The notes under the pieces are model-generated. The model did not search any database and was not told where the DNA came from. It saw nothing but the letters and a program-made list of their open reading frames with translations. The position numbers were made by a program, and so were the translations under genes. Below, one piece after another: positions 16,399 to 25,403 of a DNA stretch of 64,000 nucleotides. The stretch is from Teichococcus aerophilus (lineage in GTDB: Bacteria; Pseudomonadota; Alphaproteobacteria; Acetobacterales; Acetobacteraceae). Within the stretch, counting starts at the first letter, position 1, and each line of letters starts with the position of its first letter. The stretch covers positions 220,897 through 284,896 of the forward strand of contig NZ_JACTVA010000001.1 in the NCBI RefSeq assembly GCF_014490485.1. The letters run 5' to 3'.

Positions 16399-17088
16399 TC
16401 AGCCGGCGCTGTCCCCCAGCCGCCGCAGGTACTCCACCAGGTCGCGCCCGCCTTCCAACAGGTCGGCCCGCAGGGCGGCGCGGGAGGCGGCGGCATCGTG
16501 GGCGCGCAGCGCGTCCAGGATATCCAGGTGCCGGTGGCGGCCGGGGTAGGACGGCGGCGCGTGCGGGTAGTGGAAGGCGTGCACCGGGCCGTTGCGCAGC
16601 CAGATATTGTCGATGATCGCCATGAGCTGCGGCATGCCGGCGGCGGCGTAGAGGCCGCGATGGAACGCCCAGTTGGCCCTGTTCGCCTCCACCCCGTCGC
16701 CTGCCGCCTCGGCGGCGACCAGGCGCTCATGCGCCTCCGCCAGCGCGGCGATGCCGGCTGCGTCGATGCGGCCGGCGGCCGTCTCCGCCGCCAGCCCCTC
16801 CAGCTCCAGCCGGATAGTCCGCAGCTCCAGGTAACTGTCGTGGTCGAGGCCGGAGACGGTGATGGAGCGCGCGGCCTCGATCCGCACGGCGCCGGTCCGG
16901 GCCAGCTGCATGATTGCCTCCCGGATCGGCGTTTCCGAGACGCCCATGGTGGCCGCCAGGTCCCGTACCTTCAGCCGCTGGCCGGGGTGGAGGCGGCCTT
17001 CGAAGAGGGCTGCCTCCAGCTCCGCATAGACCCGCATGGTGAGGCTTGAACGCTTGACCGGCATCACTTCAGGCGTGGCCGCCACCAT
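16399..17088 (-). CDS. GntR family transcriptional regulator (FCD domain), second of a pair
   Basis: A 229-residue paralogue of the neighbouring regulator: wHTH around residues 15-75 (RVYAELEAALFEGRLHPGQRLKVRDLAATMGVSETPIREAIMQLARTGAV), then the FCD domain with FHRGLYAAAGMPQLM and the HRHLDILDALRAHD histidines. Two different FCD regulators side by side suggest two effectors or two operators in the cassette. A candidate target site is the palindrome at 22316-22329. Confidence 0.9.
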   Translation of the reverse strand: MVAATPEVMPVKRSSLTMRVYAELEAALFEGRLHPGQRLKVRDLAATMGVSETPIREAIMQLARTGAVRIEAARSITVSGLDHDSYLELRTIRLELEGLAAETAAGRIDAAGIAALAEAHERLVAAEAAGDGVEANRANWAFHRGLYAAAGMPQLMAIIDNIWLRNGPVHAFHYPHAPPSYPGRHRHLDILDALRAHDAAASRAALRADLLEGGRDLVEYLRRLGDSAG

Positions 17089-17159
17089 TCCGCTCCATAA
17101 CCAGTGTCAGAGGGCGGCTCCTTAGCACGCCGGGCTGCCGCGCCAAGCCGTGTAGGCCG

Positions 17160-17993
17160 TCACGGCTGCGCCTCCGCCCCGCCCCACAGGCCGGCGATGC
17201 GGGCGGCGGCGTCCATCTGCCCCTCCAACATGGCGCGGCCGGCGATCACGCGGCAGCCGCGTGCCTGCGCCGCCGCCATCAGCGGCGTGACGGAGGGGGT
17301 CATGATGACCTCCGCCACGATGCAGTCCGGGGTCAGCGCCTCGGTCGGCAAGGGCAGCGCGTCGCCTGGCTGCATGCCGAGGGAGGTGGTATTGACCACC
17401 AGCCCGAAGCCCGCCGGATTGGCCGGCCCGGCCTCGCAAGTGCAGGCGGGGTAGGCGGCCTGCACCGCCGCCGCCAGCTCCGCCGCCTTCTCCACCGACC
17501 GGTTGGCGATGCGCAGATGCCGCACCCCGGCTGCGGCCAGGGCGAAGGCGATGGCCCGCCCCGCACCCCCGGCACCCACCTGCAGCACGGACAAGCCCGC
17601 CGGGTCGACGCCGCCCTGGCGCAGGCCGGCGATGAAGCCGATGCCGTCGATATTGTCGCCATGCAGCCGGCCATCGGCGCCGCGGCCGACGAAGTTGACG
17701 GCGCCGACGGCGCGCGCCCGCTCCGTCACCGCATCCAGCAGCGGCACCACCGCGATCTTGTGCGGAATGGTGACGCCGAAGCCCGCCACATTATGCAGCC
17801 GACGCAAGCCTTGCAGCACCGTCTCCAGCTCCGGCGGCCGTACATGCAGCGGAGCGACCACCGCATCCACGCCTTGCCGCTGGAAGAAGTCGGTCAGCAG
17901 GGCCGAGCCCCGGACGTGCTCGACCGGATCGGCGAGGATGAACAGGATGCGCGTCTGCCCGGTGACGGTCGCGGTCCGCAGTGTCTGGTCCAA
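17160..17993 (-). CDS. Shikimate dehydrogenase (AroE) family protein with altered substrate motif
   Basis: A 277-residue NAD(P)-dependent dehydrogenase of the AroE fold. Catalytic pair seen: K79 in VTIPHK and D116 in DNIDGIGF; nucleotide site VGAGGAGRAIAFALA; TTSLGMQPGD. The N-terminal serines that hold the shikimate carboxylate (normally in an HSxSP motif) are absent: here the segment reads DPVEHVRGS. Substrate is therefore probably not shikimate, matching its place in a catabolic cassette rather than with aro genes. Start: TTG 17993, eight bases after GAGGA and 11 bases after the amidase stop; no ATG or GTG fits, and the longer open frame lies inside the amidase gene. Confidence 0.82.
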   Translation of the reverse strand: MDQTLRTATVTGQTRILFILADPVEHVRGSALLTDFFQRQGVDAVVAPLHVRPPELETVLQGLRRLHNVAGFGVTIPHKIAVVPLLDAVTERARAVGAVNFVGRGADGRLHGDNIDGIGFIAGLRQGGVDPAGLSVLQVGAGGAGRAIAFALAAAGVRHLRIANRSVEKAAELAAAVQAAYPACTCEAGPANPAGFGLVVNTTSLGMQPGDALPLPTEALTPDCIVAEVIMTPSVTPLMAAAQARGCRVIAGRAMLEGQMDAAARIAGLWGGAEAQP

Positions 17994-18004
17994 TGCGCCG
18001 TTCC

Positions 18005-19420
18005 TCAAACCGCCAGGGGCGGGCGGTGCTGCGCCCAGGGTGCCGCGGCCTCGAACGCCGCCGACATCTGCAGCACGCCGAGGTCGTCGAAGCGCCGGCC
18101 GACGATCTGCAGGCCCACCGGCAGCCCGGCGCTGGTGAAGCCGCAGGGAATGGAGGCCGCCGGGTTCTGGGAAAGGTTGAACGGGTAGGAGAATTCCGCC
18201 CAGCTCATCCAGTCCCACGGATGTTGCGGCCAGTGCGGCGGCTGCAGCAGCTCCGCCGGGAAGGCGGCGACCGAGACGGCCGGGGTCAGCAGGAAGTCCC
18301 AGTCCTCGAAGAAATGATGGATCTCGGCGCAGTAGGCGTACTTCACCAGCCGCATCGTCTGGTACTCGGCCAGGGTGATGTGCTGCCCGGCCTCGATGCA
18401 GGCGATGAAGCCAGGGTCCATCTGGTCCCGCATCTCCGGCACGCGGTCGGCGTAGCGGCTGAAATGGGCGGGCCAGAAGAAGCGCGCCAGGTCCGGCCCA
18501 CGCGGGCCCCAGGGGGTGGCGGGCTGTTCCACCGGCAGGTCCAGCGCCGTCTCGAAGCGGGCGACGGCCTGGCGGACCAGCTCGGCCACTTCCGGGTCCA
18601 CGCGGGCATGGCCCAGGTCGGGGCTGTAGGCGATGCGCGGCCGGCCCGGCCGCTGCCCCAGCAGGCGCGGATAGTCGGCCGGCTGCGCCTCCAGGCTGGA
18701 CTGGTCGTCCGGGTGCGGGCCGCTCATCACCTTCAACATCAGCGCCGCATCGGCGACGGTCCGGGTCAGCGGCCCCAGATGCACGGTGTAGTCGCTGGCC
18801 GCCATCGGCGATTGCGGGATGCGGCCGTAGCTGGGCTTCAGCCCGTAGACGCCGCAGAAATGCGCCGGCATGCGGACGGAGCCGGCGCCGTCGCTGCCCT
18901 GGTGCAGCGGCCCATAGCCCGCCGCCGCGCCGACGCCCGCGCCGGCCGAGGACGCGCCGGCGTTGTAGCCGTGCTTCCACGGATTATGCGTGATGCCGGT
19001 GAGGGGGCTCTGGCTCACCCCCTTCCAGCCGAATTCGGGCGAGGTGGTCTTGCCGAGGATGATGGCCCCCGCCTGCCGCAGGCGGGAGACCGTCACGTTA
19101 TCCGCTGCCGGCACATGGCCGCGGCGCAGCGCCGTGCCGTGCTCCATCGGCATCCCGGCCACCGCCTCATGATCCTTGATGGTGACGGGGATGCCGTGCA
19201 GGGGGCCGAGAGTCGCCCCCTTCATCACCGCCGCGTCGGCGGCCTCGGCGGCGGCGAGCGCCTCCTCGGCCGCCAGGTAGGCGAAGGCGTTCAGCTGCGG
19301 CTCCAGCGCCTCGATACGCCGCAGCACGGCGCGTGTGGCCTCGCTGGGGGAGACACGCTTCGCGCGGATGGCGTCCGACAGCTCGGTCGCCGGCATGAAG
19401 CAGAGATCGGTATCATCCAT
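18005..19420 (-). CDS. Amidase (amidase signature family)
   Basis: A 471-residue cytoplasmic hydrolase of amides or carbamoyl compounds. The Ser-cisSer-Lys triad is intact: K82 in VTIKDHEAV, S158 in GASSAG, S181 in SDGAGSVRMP; the signature continues into FCGVYGLKPSYGRIP. Nine bases separate it from the binding-protein gene and 11 from the AroE-like gene, so it belongs to cassette A. It resembles AtzF/GatA-like amidases in general form, but the substrate cannot be told. Confidence 0.92.
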   Translation of the reverse strand: MDDTDLCFMPATELSDAIRAKRVSPSEATRAVLRRIEALEPQLNAFAYLAAEEALAAAEAADAAVMKGATLGPLHGIPVTIKDHEAVAGMPMEHGTALRRGHVPAADNVTVSRLRQAGAIILGKTTSPEFGWKGVSQSPLTGITHNPWKHGYNAGASSAGAGVGAAAGYGPLHQGSDGAGSVRMPAHFCGVYGLKPSYGRIPQSPMAASDYTVHLGPLTRTVADAALMLKVMSGPHPDDQSSLEAQPADYPRLLGQRPGRPRIAYSPDLGHARVDPEVAELVRQAVARFETALDLPVEQPATPWGPRGPDLARFFWPAHFSRYADRVPEMRDQMDPGFIACIEAGQHITLAEYQTMRLVKYAYCAEIHHFFEDWDFLLTPAVSVAAFPAELLQPPHWPQHPWDWMSWAEFSYPFNLSQNPAASIPCGFTSAGLPVGLQIVGRRFDDLGVLQMSAAFEAAAPWAQHRPPLAV

Positions 19421-19429
19421 GGTGCGGCA

Positions 19430-21013
19430 TTAGGCCTGTTTGCGGAGATTGTGGAACAGCGGCATACCCTTGAGGACGCCGCTGAGGGATTTGCGATAGG
19501 CCGTGGTCTGGTAGAACAGGCCAAGCGGGATGTAGGGGATGTCCTCGAAAGCCTGTTGCTGGATCTCGCGGCAGATCCGCTTCTGCTCCGCCTCGTCATC
19601 GCTGGCGATCCAGGCCTCGCGCAGTTCCTCGATGCGCGGGCTGCGCGGCCAGCCGAACAGCGCGGCATCGCCGGCGCCACGCAGGTAGGAATGCGCGGCG
19701 GGGGTGCGGCAGCCGAAGCCGGCGGCGTAGTTGCAGTTGATGCTCCAGCCGCCCTGCTCCAGCGGCGCGCGCGAATTCAGCTTCTGCGACACCGTCGCCC
19801 AGTCCAATGACTGGTAGTCGAGGTTCATTCCCAGCTTGCGGAAGATGTCGCCCGCCACTTCGCTCATCGCGTTCAGCACGGGGAAGTCAGCGGGCGCGGC
19901 CAGCACCACGCGCTCGCCCTTGTAGCCGGCCTCCTTCAGCGCGGCGCGGGCTTTGTCGAGATCACGGGGGCCGGTCAGCGCCGCCATGCCGACATCGTTG
20001 GCCATCGGCGAATCCGGCTGGAAGAAGCCGATCTTGTCCTTCCACATGGTGGCGTCGGTACCGGCCACGGCGGTCATGAAATCCGCCTGGTTGATGGCGC
20101 CCAGCACCGCGCGGCGGATGGCGGGATTATCGAAGGGCGGATGCAGGTGGTTGAAGCGCATCACGCACATCAGTCCGGCGGTATCCATCACCTCCACATT
20201 GATGTTGCGGTTGCGCTTCAGCAGGTCAATGAAATCGCCCGGCGGCTGTTCCCACCAGTCGATCTCGCCGGACTGCAACGCGGCTGCCGCCGTCGCCGCA
20301 TCCGGGATGGTGTGCCATTCCACGCGATCCACATGCGCCGCCTTACCGCCGGCCCAGAAGCTGGCGGCACCCTGGCGCGGGCGATAGCCGTCCCAGCGCT
20401 CGTACACCGCGCGCGCGCCCGGCACCCGTTCCGACGCCAGGAAGCGGAAGGGGCCGGAGCCGACGACTTCCGGCACCTGGTCCGTGATCGGCGTGGCGGC
20501 GTGCCGTTCCTGCATGATCACCGGCAGTTGCGGCGCCGGCTTGCCCAGGACGTCCGGCAACAGGCGGAACGGCTTCTTCAATTGGAAGCGCACCGCCTTG
20601 TCGGACGAGGGCGTCAGGGATTCGACCTGCGCGAACAGCGTGCGCGCATAAGTATCGCGCTGCCCCCAGCGGTTGAGGCTGGCGACGACATCCTGCGGTG
20701 TGACCTTCTTGCCATCCTGGAAGGACAGGCCGTCCCGCAGCGTCAGCACCCATTCCAGCTTGTTGTCGCTGACGACGAAGCCTTCCAGCATCTGCGGCAG
20801 CGGCCTGTACTCGTCATCCACGCCGAACAGCGTGTCGTACACCATGGCGGCGTGGTTGCGGGTGACGTAGGCGTTGCTCTGGATCGGGTCGATCGAGGCG
20901 AGGTCCGCCTGCGGCGAGAAGCGCAGCACGGATTTCGGGTCGGCCGCGCGGGCCAGGCGTGGGGCGGCGAGGGCGGCTGCCGCCACGCCGAGCATCAGGT
21001 CACGACGTTGCAT
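19430..21013 (-). CDS. ABC transporter substrate-binding protein, SBP_bac_5 family (orphan, cassette A)
   Basis: A 527-residue periplasmic binding protein of the oligopeptide/dipeptide/nickel class. The Tat-like signal is MQRRDLMLGVAAAALAAPRLARA. Typical internal motifs: WVLTLRDGLSFQDGKKVTPQDVVASL, VVGSGPFRF, PPFDNPAIRRAV, and a C-terminal YIPLGLFYQTTAYRKSL. No permease or ATPase gene is adjacent, so it either works with a transporter coded elsewhere or has another role. A close paralogue lies at 53205-54809. Confidence 0.92.
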   Translation of the reverse strand: MQRRDLMLGVAAAALAAPRLARAADPKSVLRFSPQADLASIDPIQSNAYVTRNHAAMVYDTLFGVDDEYRPLPQMLEGFVVSDNKLEWVLTLRDGLSFQDGKKVTPQDVVASLNRWGQRDTYARTLFAQVESLTPSSDKAVRFQLKKPFRLLPDVLGKPAPQLPVIMQERHAATPITDQVPEVVGSGPFRFLASERVPGARAVYERWDGYRPRQGAASFWAGGKAAHVDRVEWHTIPDAATAAAALQSGEIDWWEQPPGDFIDLLKRNRNINVEVMDTAGLMCVMRFNHLHPPFDNPAIRRAVLGAINQADFMTAVAGTDATMWKDKIGFFQPDSPMANDVGMAALTGPRDLDKARAALKEAGYKGERVVLAAPADFPVLNAMSEVAGDIFRKLGMNLDYQSLDWATVSQKLNSRAPLEQGGWSINCNYAAGFGCRTPAAHSYLRGAGDAALFGWPRSPRIEELREAWIASDDEAEQKRICREIQQQAFEDIPYIPLGLFYQTTAYRKSLSGVLKGMPLFHNLRKQA

Positions 21014-21066
21014 CGGTGGTCCTCCAGGTGGGTGTGAACAGCATCCCTGCGTCTTTTTTTCTTGGC

Positions 21067-22335
21067 TCAGAGCGAGGCGACGGCGGCGAAGCCGTGTTCG
21101 GCCGCGGCGAGTGCCGTATCGATATCGGCTTCGGTATGCGCGGCGGAGAGGAACATGTTATGGCGCGGATGAAAGTAGACGCCATGCGCCAGCATGGCGA
21201 CGCAGAACGCATCGCCCTTGCGGCTGCCGATATCGTCGTCGAACAGCACCAATGGCATCTGCGGTGGGCCGCTCTGCCGCAGCGCGATGCCATGCCGTTG
21301 CGCGCCCGCCGCCAGCCCGTCCCGCAGCCGCTGGCCAAGGCGGGCAAGCTGGCCCGGCACGTCGTCCCGCAGCACCACGCCCAGCGTTGCCAGCGCCGCC
21401 GCCATCGGCACCGCGCCGCACCAGAAGGAGCCGGTGACGAACAGGCGTGAGGCAGCCTCCCGCAGCCACTCCGCCCCCGTGACGGCGGAGATGGGGTAGC
21501 CGTTGCCGATGGCCTTGCTCCAGGCGCTGAGGTCGGGCCGGACGCCCAGGGTTTCCCAGCTGCCGCCCGCATGCAGGCGGAAGCCGGCGCGCACCTCGTC
21601 CAGGATCAGCGCGGCGCCCTTGGCATCGCAGGCATCGCGCACGGCACGGGCGAAGGCGGGGGAAGGCAGTTCCTGGTCCTGCGCCAGGTCGTGGCGGAAC
21701 GCCGAGGCGATGATGCCGGCCAGGTCGTCGCCCGCCTCGGCCACCGCCTGCGCCAGGCTGTCCAGGTCATTGAACCGGTAATGCACCAGATGCGCCCGGT
21801 CCTCGCTGGTCACGCCGACCAGGGAGGGGGAGCACCAGGGCACGGCGCCATGATAGGCGCCGCGCGCGACCAGCAGCTTGCGCCGGCCGGTGGCGGCGCG
21901 CGCGAGGGTGGCGCAGGTGGTGGTGGCATCCGTGCCGTTCTTCTGGAACATCGCCCAGGCGGCGGCGGGCAGGGTTTCCACCAGCCGTTCGGCCAGTTCC
22001 ACCATGACGGGGGCTGGCCCGTTCAGGCAGTCGCCCATGCGGCGCTGGCGCTCGGCCGCTTCCTCCACCTCCTGGTTCTGGTGGCCAAGCAGGTTGGGGC
22101 CCCAACTGCACATGAAGTCCAGGTAGCGATGGCCATCCACGTCCCACAGATGCGCGCCTTCGCCACGGGCGAAGAATTGCGGGTAGCCTTCCGGCAGCTT
22201 GGCGGCGTGCAGATGGCCCCACATGCCGGAGGGAACCACCCGCAGCGCCCGTTGGCGGAGGGCGGTGTCTTCGGAGTTGATCAAATGGTCCAACGCAGGC
22301 TTCCCTTTGCCGTCAGACGATATATCATCGACCAT
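21067..22335 (-). CDS. Class III aminotransferase, glutamate-1-semialdehyde-aminomutase-like
   Basis: PLP-dependent aminotransferase of about 422 residues: FARGEGAHLWDVDGHRYLDFMCSWGPNLLGHQN at the N-terminus, FQKNGTDATTTCATLARAATGR, ILDEVRAGFRL, and the PLP lysine in DLSAWSKAIGNGYPISA. It resembles GSA aminomutases of catabolic clusters, not HemL in a haem operon. First gene of cassette A on the minus strand. Start is uncertain: ATG 22335 lacks a ribosome site; TTG 22293 has AGGGAAG upstream and would place the GATATATC palindrome in the untranslated leader. Divergent from otnK. Confidence 0.87.
   Translation of the reverse strand: MVDDISSDGKGKPALDHLINSEDTALRQRALRVVPSGMWGHLHAAKLPEGYPQFFARGEGAHLWDVDGHRYLDFMCSWGPNLLGHQNQEVEEAAERQRRMGDCLNGPAPVMVELAERLVETLPAAAWAMFQKNGTDATTTCATLARAATGRRKLLVARGAYHGAVPWCSPSLVGVTSEDRAHLVHYRFNDLDSLAQAVAEAGDDLAGIIASAFRHDLAQDQELPSPAFARAVRDACDAKGAALILDEVRAGFRLHAGGSWETLGVRPDLSAWSKAIGNGYPISAVTGAEWLREAASRLFVTGSFWCGAVPMAAALATLGVVLRDDVPGQLARLGQRLRDGLAAGAQRHGIALRQSGPPQMPLVLFDDDIGSRKGDAFCVAMLAHGVYFHPRHNMFLSAAHTEADIDTALAAAEHGFAAVASL
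22316..22329. promoter_or_regulatory. Palindrome between the divergent aminotransferase and otnK genes
   Basis: GACGATATATCATC, with a perfect core GATATATC and matching outer GA/TC, in an otherwise GC-rich area. It sits in the region that must hold both divergent promoters, as expected for an operator of one of the two local FCD-type GntR regulators. If the aminotransferase really starts at 22335 the site lies just inside the gene. Confidence 0.4.
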
Positions 22336-22361
22336 ATCGGTAGCTTGCAAGGGTTTTCGTC

Positions 22362-23636
22362 ATGGCTTCCAGCTTGATCCTCGCGGCCCTCGCGGATGAC
22401 TTTACCGGCGCGGTCGAACTCGCGGCCATGCTGCGCAGCGGCGGCGCCCGGACCCGACTGGTCGTGGGGCCCGCAGCAATACCAGAGAATATCGGCGACG
22501 ATCAGGCGCTGGTCGTGGCCCTGCGCAGCCGGGTAGCGCCACCCGGGGAAGCTGTGGCGGCGGCCGAGGAAGCGGTGGAGCACCTGCGTCCTCACCAGCC
22601 CCGCATGCTGTTTTTGAAATACTGCGCGAGCTTCGACAGCCTGGACACCGGCAATATCGGCAACGTCGCCGAAGTGCTGCACCGGCAGGGTGCGCCCGCG
22701 CCGGTGCTGTTCTGCCCCAGCTTCCCGGAAGCCGGACGCACCGTGTTCCGCTCCCACCTGTTCGTCCATGACCAGTTGCTGGCGGAATCGCCCAAGCGGC
22801 TGGACCCGCTGACGCCGATGACGCAATCCGACCTGCGGCGCATCCTGGCACCGCAGACCTCCCTCGGCGTCGGGGCGCTGCCTTATGAACGGGTGCTGGA
22901 GGGGCCGGACGCCATCCGCCGCCATGCCCTGGCCGAGCAGGCGGCGGGCCGGCCCTTCATCATCGCCGATGCCATCACCGAAGCCGATCTGCGCAGCCTG
23001 GCGGCGGCAGCGTGCGAGTGGCCGGTGCTGACCGGCGGGTCCTCCATCGCGGCCTGGCTGCCGCAGGCGTGGGTGACAAAGGGTTGGATGCAGGCGAACC
23101 GGCCGCCCTCCCTGCCGCCCATCCACGGCCCGGCCGCCGTGCTGGCAGGGAGTTGCGCCGACCGCACGCGGGAACAGGTGGTGGAATTCGCCCGCCGGCA
23201 CCCGGTGCTGCAACTGGACCCGCTGGCGCCGGAAGCGGAGAGCCTGGCCCACGCCCTGGCCTGGGCGGCGCCGCGGCTGGAGCAGGGGCCGATCTGCATC
23301 ACCACCTCCGCCGACCCGGAGCGGGTGGCGGCAGCACAGGCGGCGTTGGGCGCCATTCCCGCCGGCCGCCGGGCGGAGGCGCTGTTGGCCGCGCTGGCGG
23401 AAGCGCTGGTGCGGCAGGGCGTGCGGCGCCTGCTGGTCGCGGGCGGCGAGACCTCGGGCGCCGTGGTCGGTGCGCTGGGCATCCGCGACCTGCAGGTGGC
23501 GCCGTACCGGGAGATCGGCGTCGGCATCTGCCACGCAGCGGGGGCGGTGCCGCTGGCACTGTGCCTGAAATCCGGCAAGCTGGGCGCCGTCGACATGTTC
23601 CAGCGCACTCTTGAGGAAATGGAGACGTCCCTGTGA
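22362..23636 (+). CDS. otnK: Four-carbon acid sugar kinase family protein (3-oxo-tetronate kinase)
   Basis: A 424-residue kinase (formerly DUF1537) that phosphorylates 3-oxo-tetronates in threonate/erythronate catabolism. Motifs: ADDFTGAVELAAML at residues 11-24, FLKYCASFDSLDTGNIGNVAEVL, and the C-terminal nucleotide-binding GGETSGAVVGALGI with GVGICH. The stop overlaps the start of otnC by four bases. The usual isomerase OtnI and the threonate dehydrogenase are not adjacent; the AroE-like or SDR proteins nearby might supply the oxidation (inference). Confidence 0.92.
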   Translation: MASSLILAALADDFTGAVELAAMLRSGGARTRLVVGPAAIPENIGDDQALVVALRSRVAPPGEAVAAAEEAVEHLRPHQPRMLFLKYCASFDSLDTGNIGNVAEVLHRQGAPAPVLFCPSFPEAGRTVFRSHLFVHDQLLAESPKRLDPLTPMTQSDLRRILAPQTSLGVGALPYERVLEGPDAIRRHALAEQAAGRPFIIADAITEADLRSLAAAACEWPVLTGGSSIAAWLPQAWVTKGWMQANRPPSLPPIHGPAAVLAGSCADRTREQVVEFARRHPVLQLDPLAPEAESLAHALAWAAPRLEQGPICITTSADPERVAAAQAALGAIPAGRRAEALLAALAEALVRQGVRRLLVAGGETSGAVVGALGIRDLQVAPYREIGVGICHAAGAVPLALCLKSGKLGAVDMFQRTLEEMETSL

Positions 23637-24274
23637 GCAACGAGCACGCCGAGACCCTGGCCTGGCTATATGGCGAGTTGGCGCGGCTGAACCTGAACTA
23701 CGGCAGCACCGGCAATGTCAGTTGCCGCCAGGGCGACCACCTGCTGATCAGCCCGACCGGCGCCACGGCGGCGTCGCTGCGGCCGGAGCAGATGGTGCGG
23801 GTGAAGCTGGGCGGCAAGCCGGAGACCGGGACGTCGCCATCGAGCGAATGGGCCATGCATGCCGCTGTGTATGAAAGCTGCCCGGATGCCGAATGGGTGG
23901 TGCACACCCACGCCGATGCCTGCACCGCCCTGGCCTGCCTGGGCGAGCCGCTGCCGGCCTTCCACTACATCGTGCTGGGTTTTGGTGGGCATGAGGTGCC
24001 CTGCGCGCCCTACGCCACCTTCGGTACCCCGGCGCTGGCGGATTCCGTGCGGCGGACGCTGCCCGGCTACAAGGCCTGCCTGCTGGAGAACCACGGCATG
24101 ATCTGCCATGGCCGGGACGCGGCCGGCGCGCTGGCCGCCGCCGTGCGGCTGGAGACGCTGGCGCGGCAATACATGCTGGCCCGCGCCGCTGGCCGTCCCC
24201 GCCTGCTGACGGAGCCGGAGATCGCCGACGCCCGTCTGCGCTACCGCAGCTACGGCCAGCCTGTCTCAGCCTGA
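23633..24274 (+). CDS. otnC: Class II aldolase/adducin family protein (3-oxo-tetronate 4-phosphate decarboxylase)
   Basis: A 213-residue metal-dependent enzyme that decarboxylates 3-oxo-tetronate 4-phosphate to dihydroxyacetone phosphate. Seen: NYGSTGNVSCRQGDHLLISPTG near residue 22, catalytic-type EWAMHAAVY, metal histidines in VVHTHADACTAL and LENHGMICHG. Starts with GTG inside the otnK stop (GTGA). Together these two genes point to four-carbon sugar acids as one substrate class of cassette A. Confidence 0.92.
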   Translation: MSNEHAETLAWLYGELARLNLNYGSTGNVSCRQGDHLLISPTGATAASLRPEQMVRVKLGGKPETGTSPSSEWAMHAAVYESCPDAEWVVHTHADACTALACLGEPLPAFHYIVLGFGGHEVPCAPYATFGTPALADSVRRTLPGYKACLLENHGMICHGRDAAGALAAAVRLETLARQYMLARAAGRPRLLTEPEIADARLRYRSYGQPVSA

Positions 24275-24389
24275 GCCGAGGGGCGGGGCGGACACGCAGG
24301 CCTGAAGAGGTGGCGGGCCGCATTTGGGCCGCCGCCGCGCGCCCTCCGGCGTTAGGCCTGAACCACACCAGTGTTCAGGAGGCTGAGAC

Positions 24390-25382
24390 ATGGCCATCAC
24401 GCAGGACAATTCAGGGCCGATGCCGGTGCCGGGCACTCGCGTCGTCATCACCGGCGCTTCCAGCGGCATCGGCGCGGCGACGGCGCTGGCCTTTGCCCGG
24501 CAGGGCTGCCGCCTGGTACTCGGCGCCCGGGGCGAGGAGGGGCTGGAGGATATCGCCCGCCGCTGCCGCGAGGCCGGTGGCATGGCGGAGGCCCGGCCGG
24601 TCGACGTGACCGATGCCGCCGCCGTCGCCAGCTTCGCCGCCGAGGCGCGTGGCATCCTGGGCGGGATCGATGTGTGGTTCAGCAATGTCGGCATCGGCGT
24701 CGTCGGCAAGTATCAGGACGTGCCGATGGCGGACCACCGCCGCGTCATCGAGGCCAACCTGATCGGCCACATGAACGACGCGCATGCGGTGCTGCCGATC
24801 TTCCTGGAGCAGGACCACGGCACCTGGATCAACATGATCTCGATCGGCGGCTTCCTCGCCTCGCCCTATGCCGCCGCCTACGCCGCCAGCAAGTTCGGCC
24901 TGCGCGGCTTCAGCGAGGCGTTGCGGGCGGAGGTCTCCCGCCACCCCCGCATCCATGTCTGCGACGTCTACCCGACCTTCGTCGATACGCCGGCGATCGG
25001 CCATGCCGGCAACTATACCGGCGCAAGGCTGACCTTCCCGCCCGGGTCGCTGGCGCCGGAGACGGTGGCGCAGGCGGTGGTGGCGCTGGCGGCGCGGCCG
25101 CGCAACACCACGGCGGTCGGCGCACCGGCCATGGCCTTCAAGCTCGGCCAGTTCGCTGCGCCCCATCTCAGCGCGTCGCTGATGAACCGCTTCATGGACT
25201 GGTGGTCCGCGCGCGCCGAGCGTGGCGACGACACGACCGGCTCGCTCTACGCCCCGCCCGCTGGCATCAGCGGCGTGGAAGGCGGGAACCGCCGGCAGGC
25301 CCAGACAACCCCGGTGACCAAGATGGCGATGGCGGCGGGCGGCCTCGTCCTCGCCGTCATGATGCTGCACCGGCGGCGCTGA
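24390..25382 (+). CDS. SDR family oxidoreductase with C-terminal hydrophobic tail
   Basis: A 330-residue classical SDR: TGASSGIGAATALAFARQG nucleotide motif, FSNVGIGVVGKYQD, active-site serine in MISIGG and YAASK for the Tyr-Lys pair. After residue about 260 the protein extends and ends in a single hydrophobic helix (MAMAAGGLVLAVMML) and HRRR, so it may be anchored to the inner membrane. This is the general-stress SDR type with a TM tail. AGGAGG lies nine bases before the ATG. Not obviously part of cassette A (115-base gap) and converges on the RND permease gene. Confidence 0.88.
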   Translation: MAITQDNSGPMPVPGTRVVITGASSGIGAATALAFARQGCRLVLGARGEEGLEDIARRCREAGGMAEARPVDVTDAAAVASFAAEARGILGGIDVWFSNVGIGVVGKYQDVPMADHRRVIEANLIGHMNDAHAVLPIFLEQDHGTWINMISIGGFLASPYAAAYAASKFGLRGFSEALRAEVSRHPRIHVCDVYPTFVDTPAIGHAGNYTGARLTFPPGSLAPETVAQAVVALAARPRNTTAVGAPAMAFKLGQFAAPHLSASLMNRFMDWWSARAERGDDTTGSLYAPPAGISGVEGGNRRQAQTTPVTKMAMAAGGLVLAVMMLHRRR

Positions 25383-25403
25383 CCGGGCCGCCGGGCGCCG
25401 CGT

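Noticed and set aside
17994..18980. Upstream extension of the AroE-like frame to 606 codons, which would look like a fusion protein
   Set aside because: The extra part is an out-of-frame shadow of the amidase gene; a TTG with a ribosome site marks the real start at 17993.
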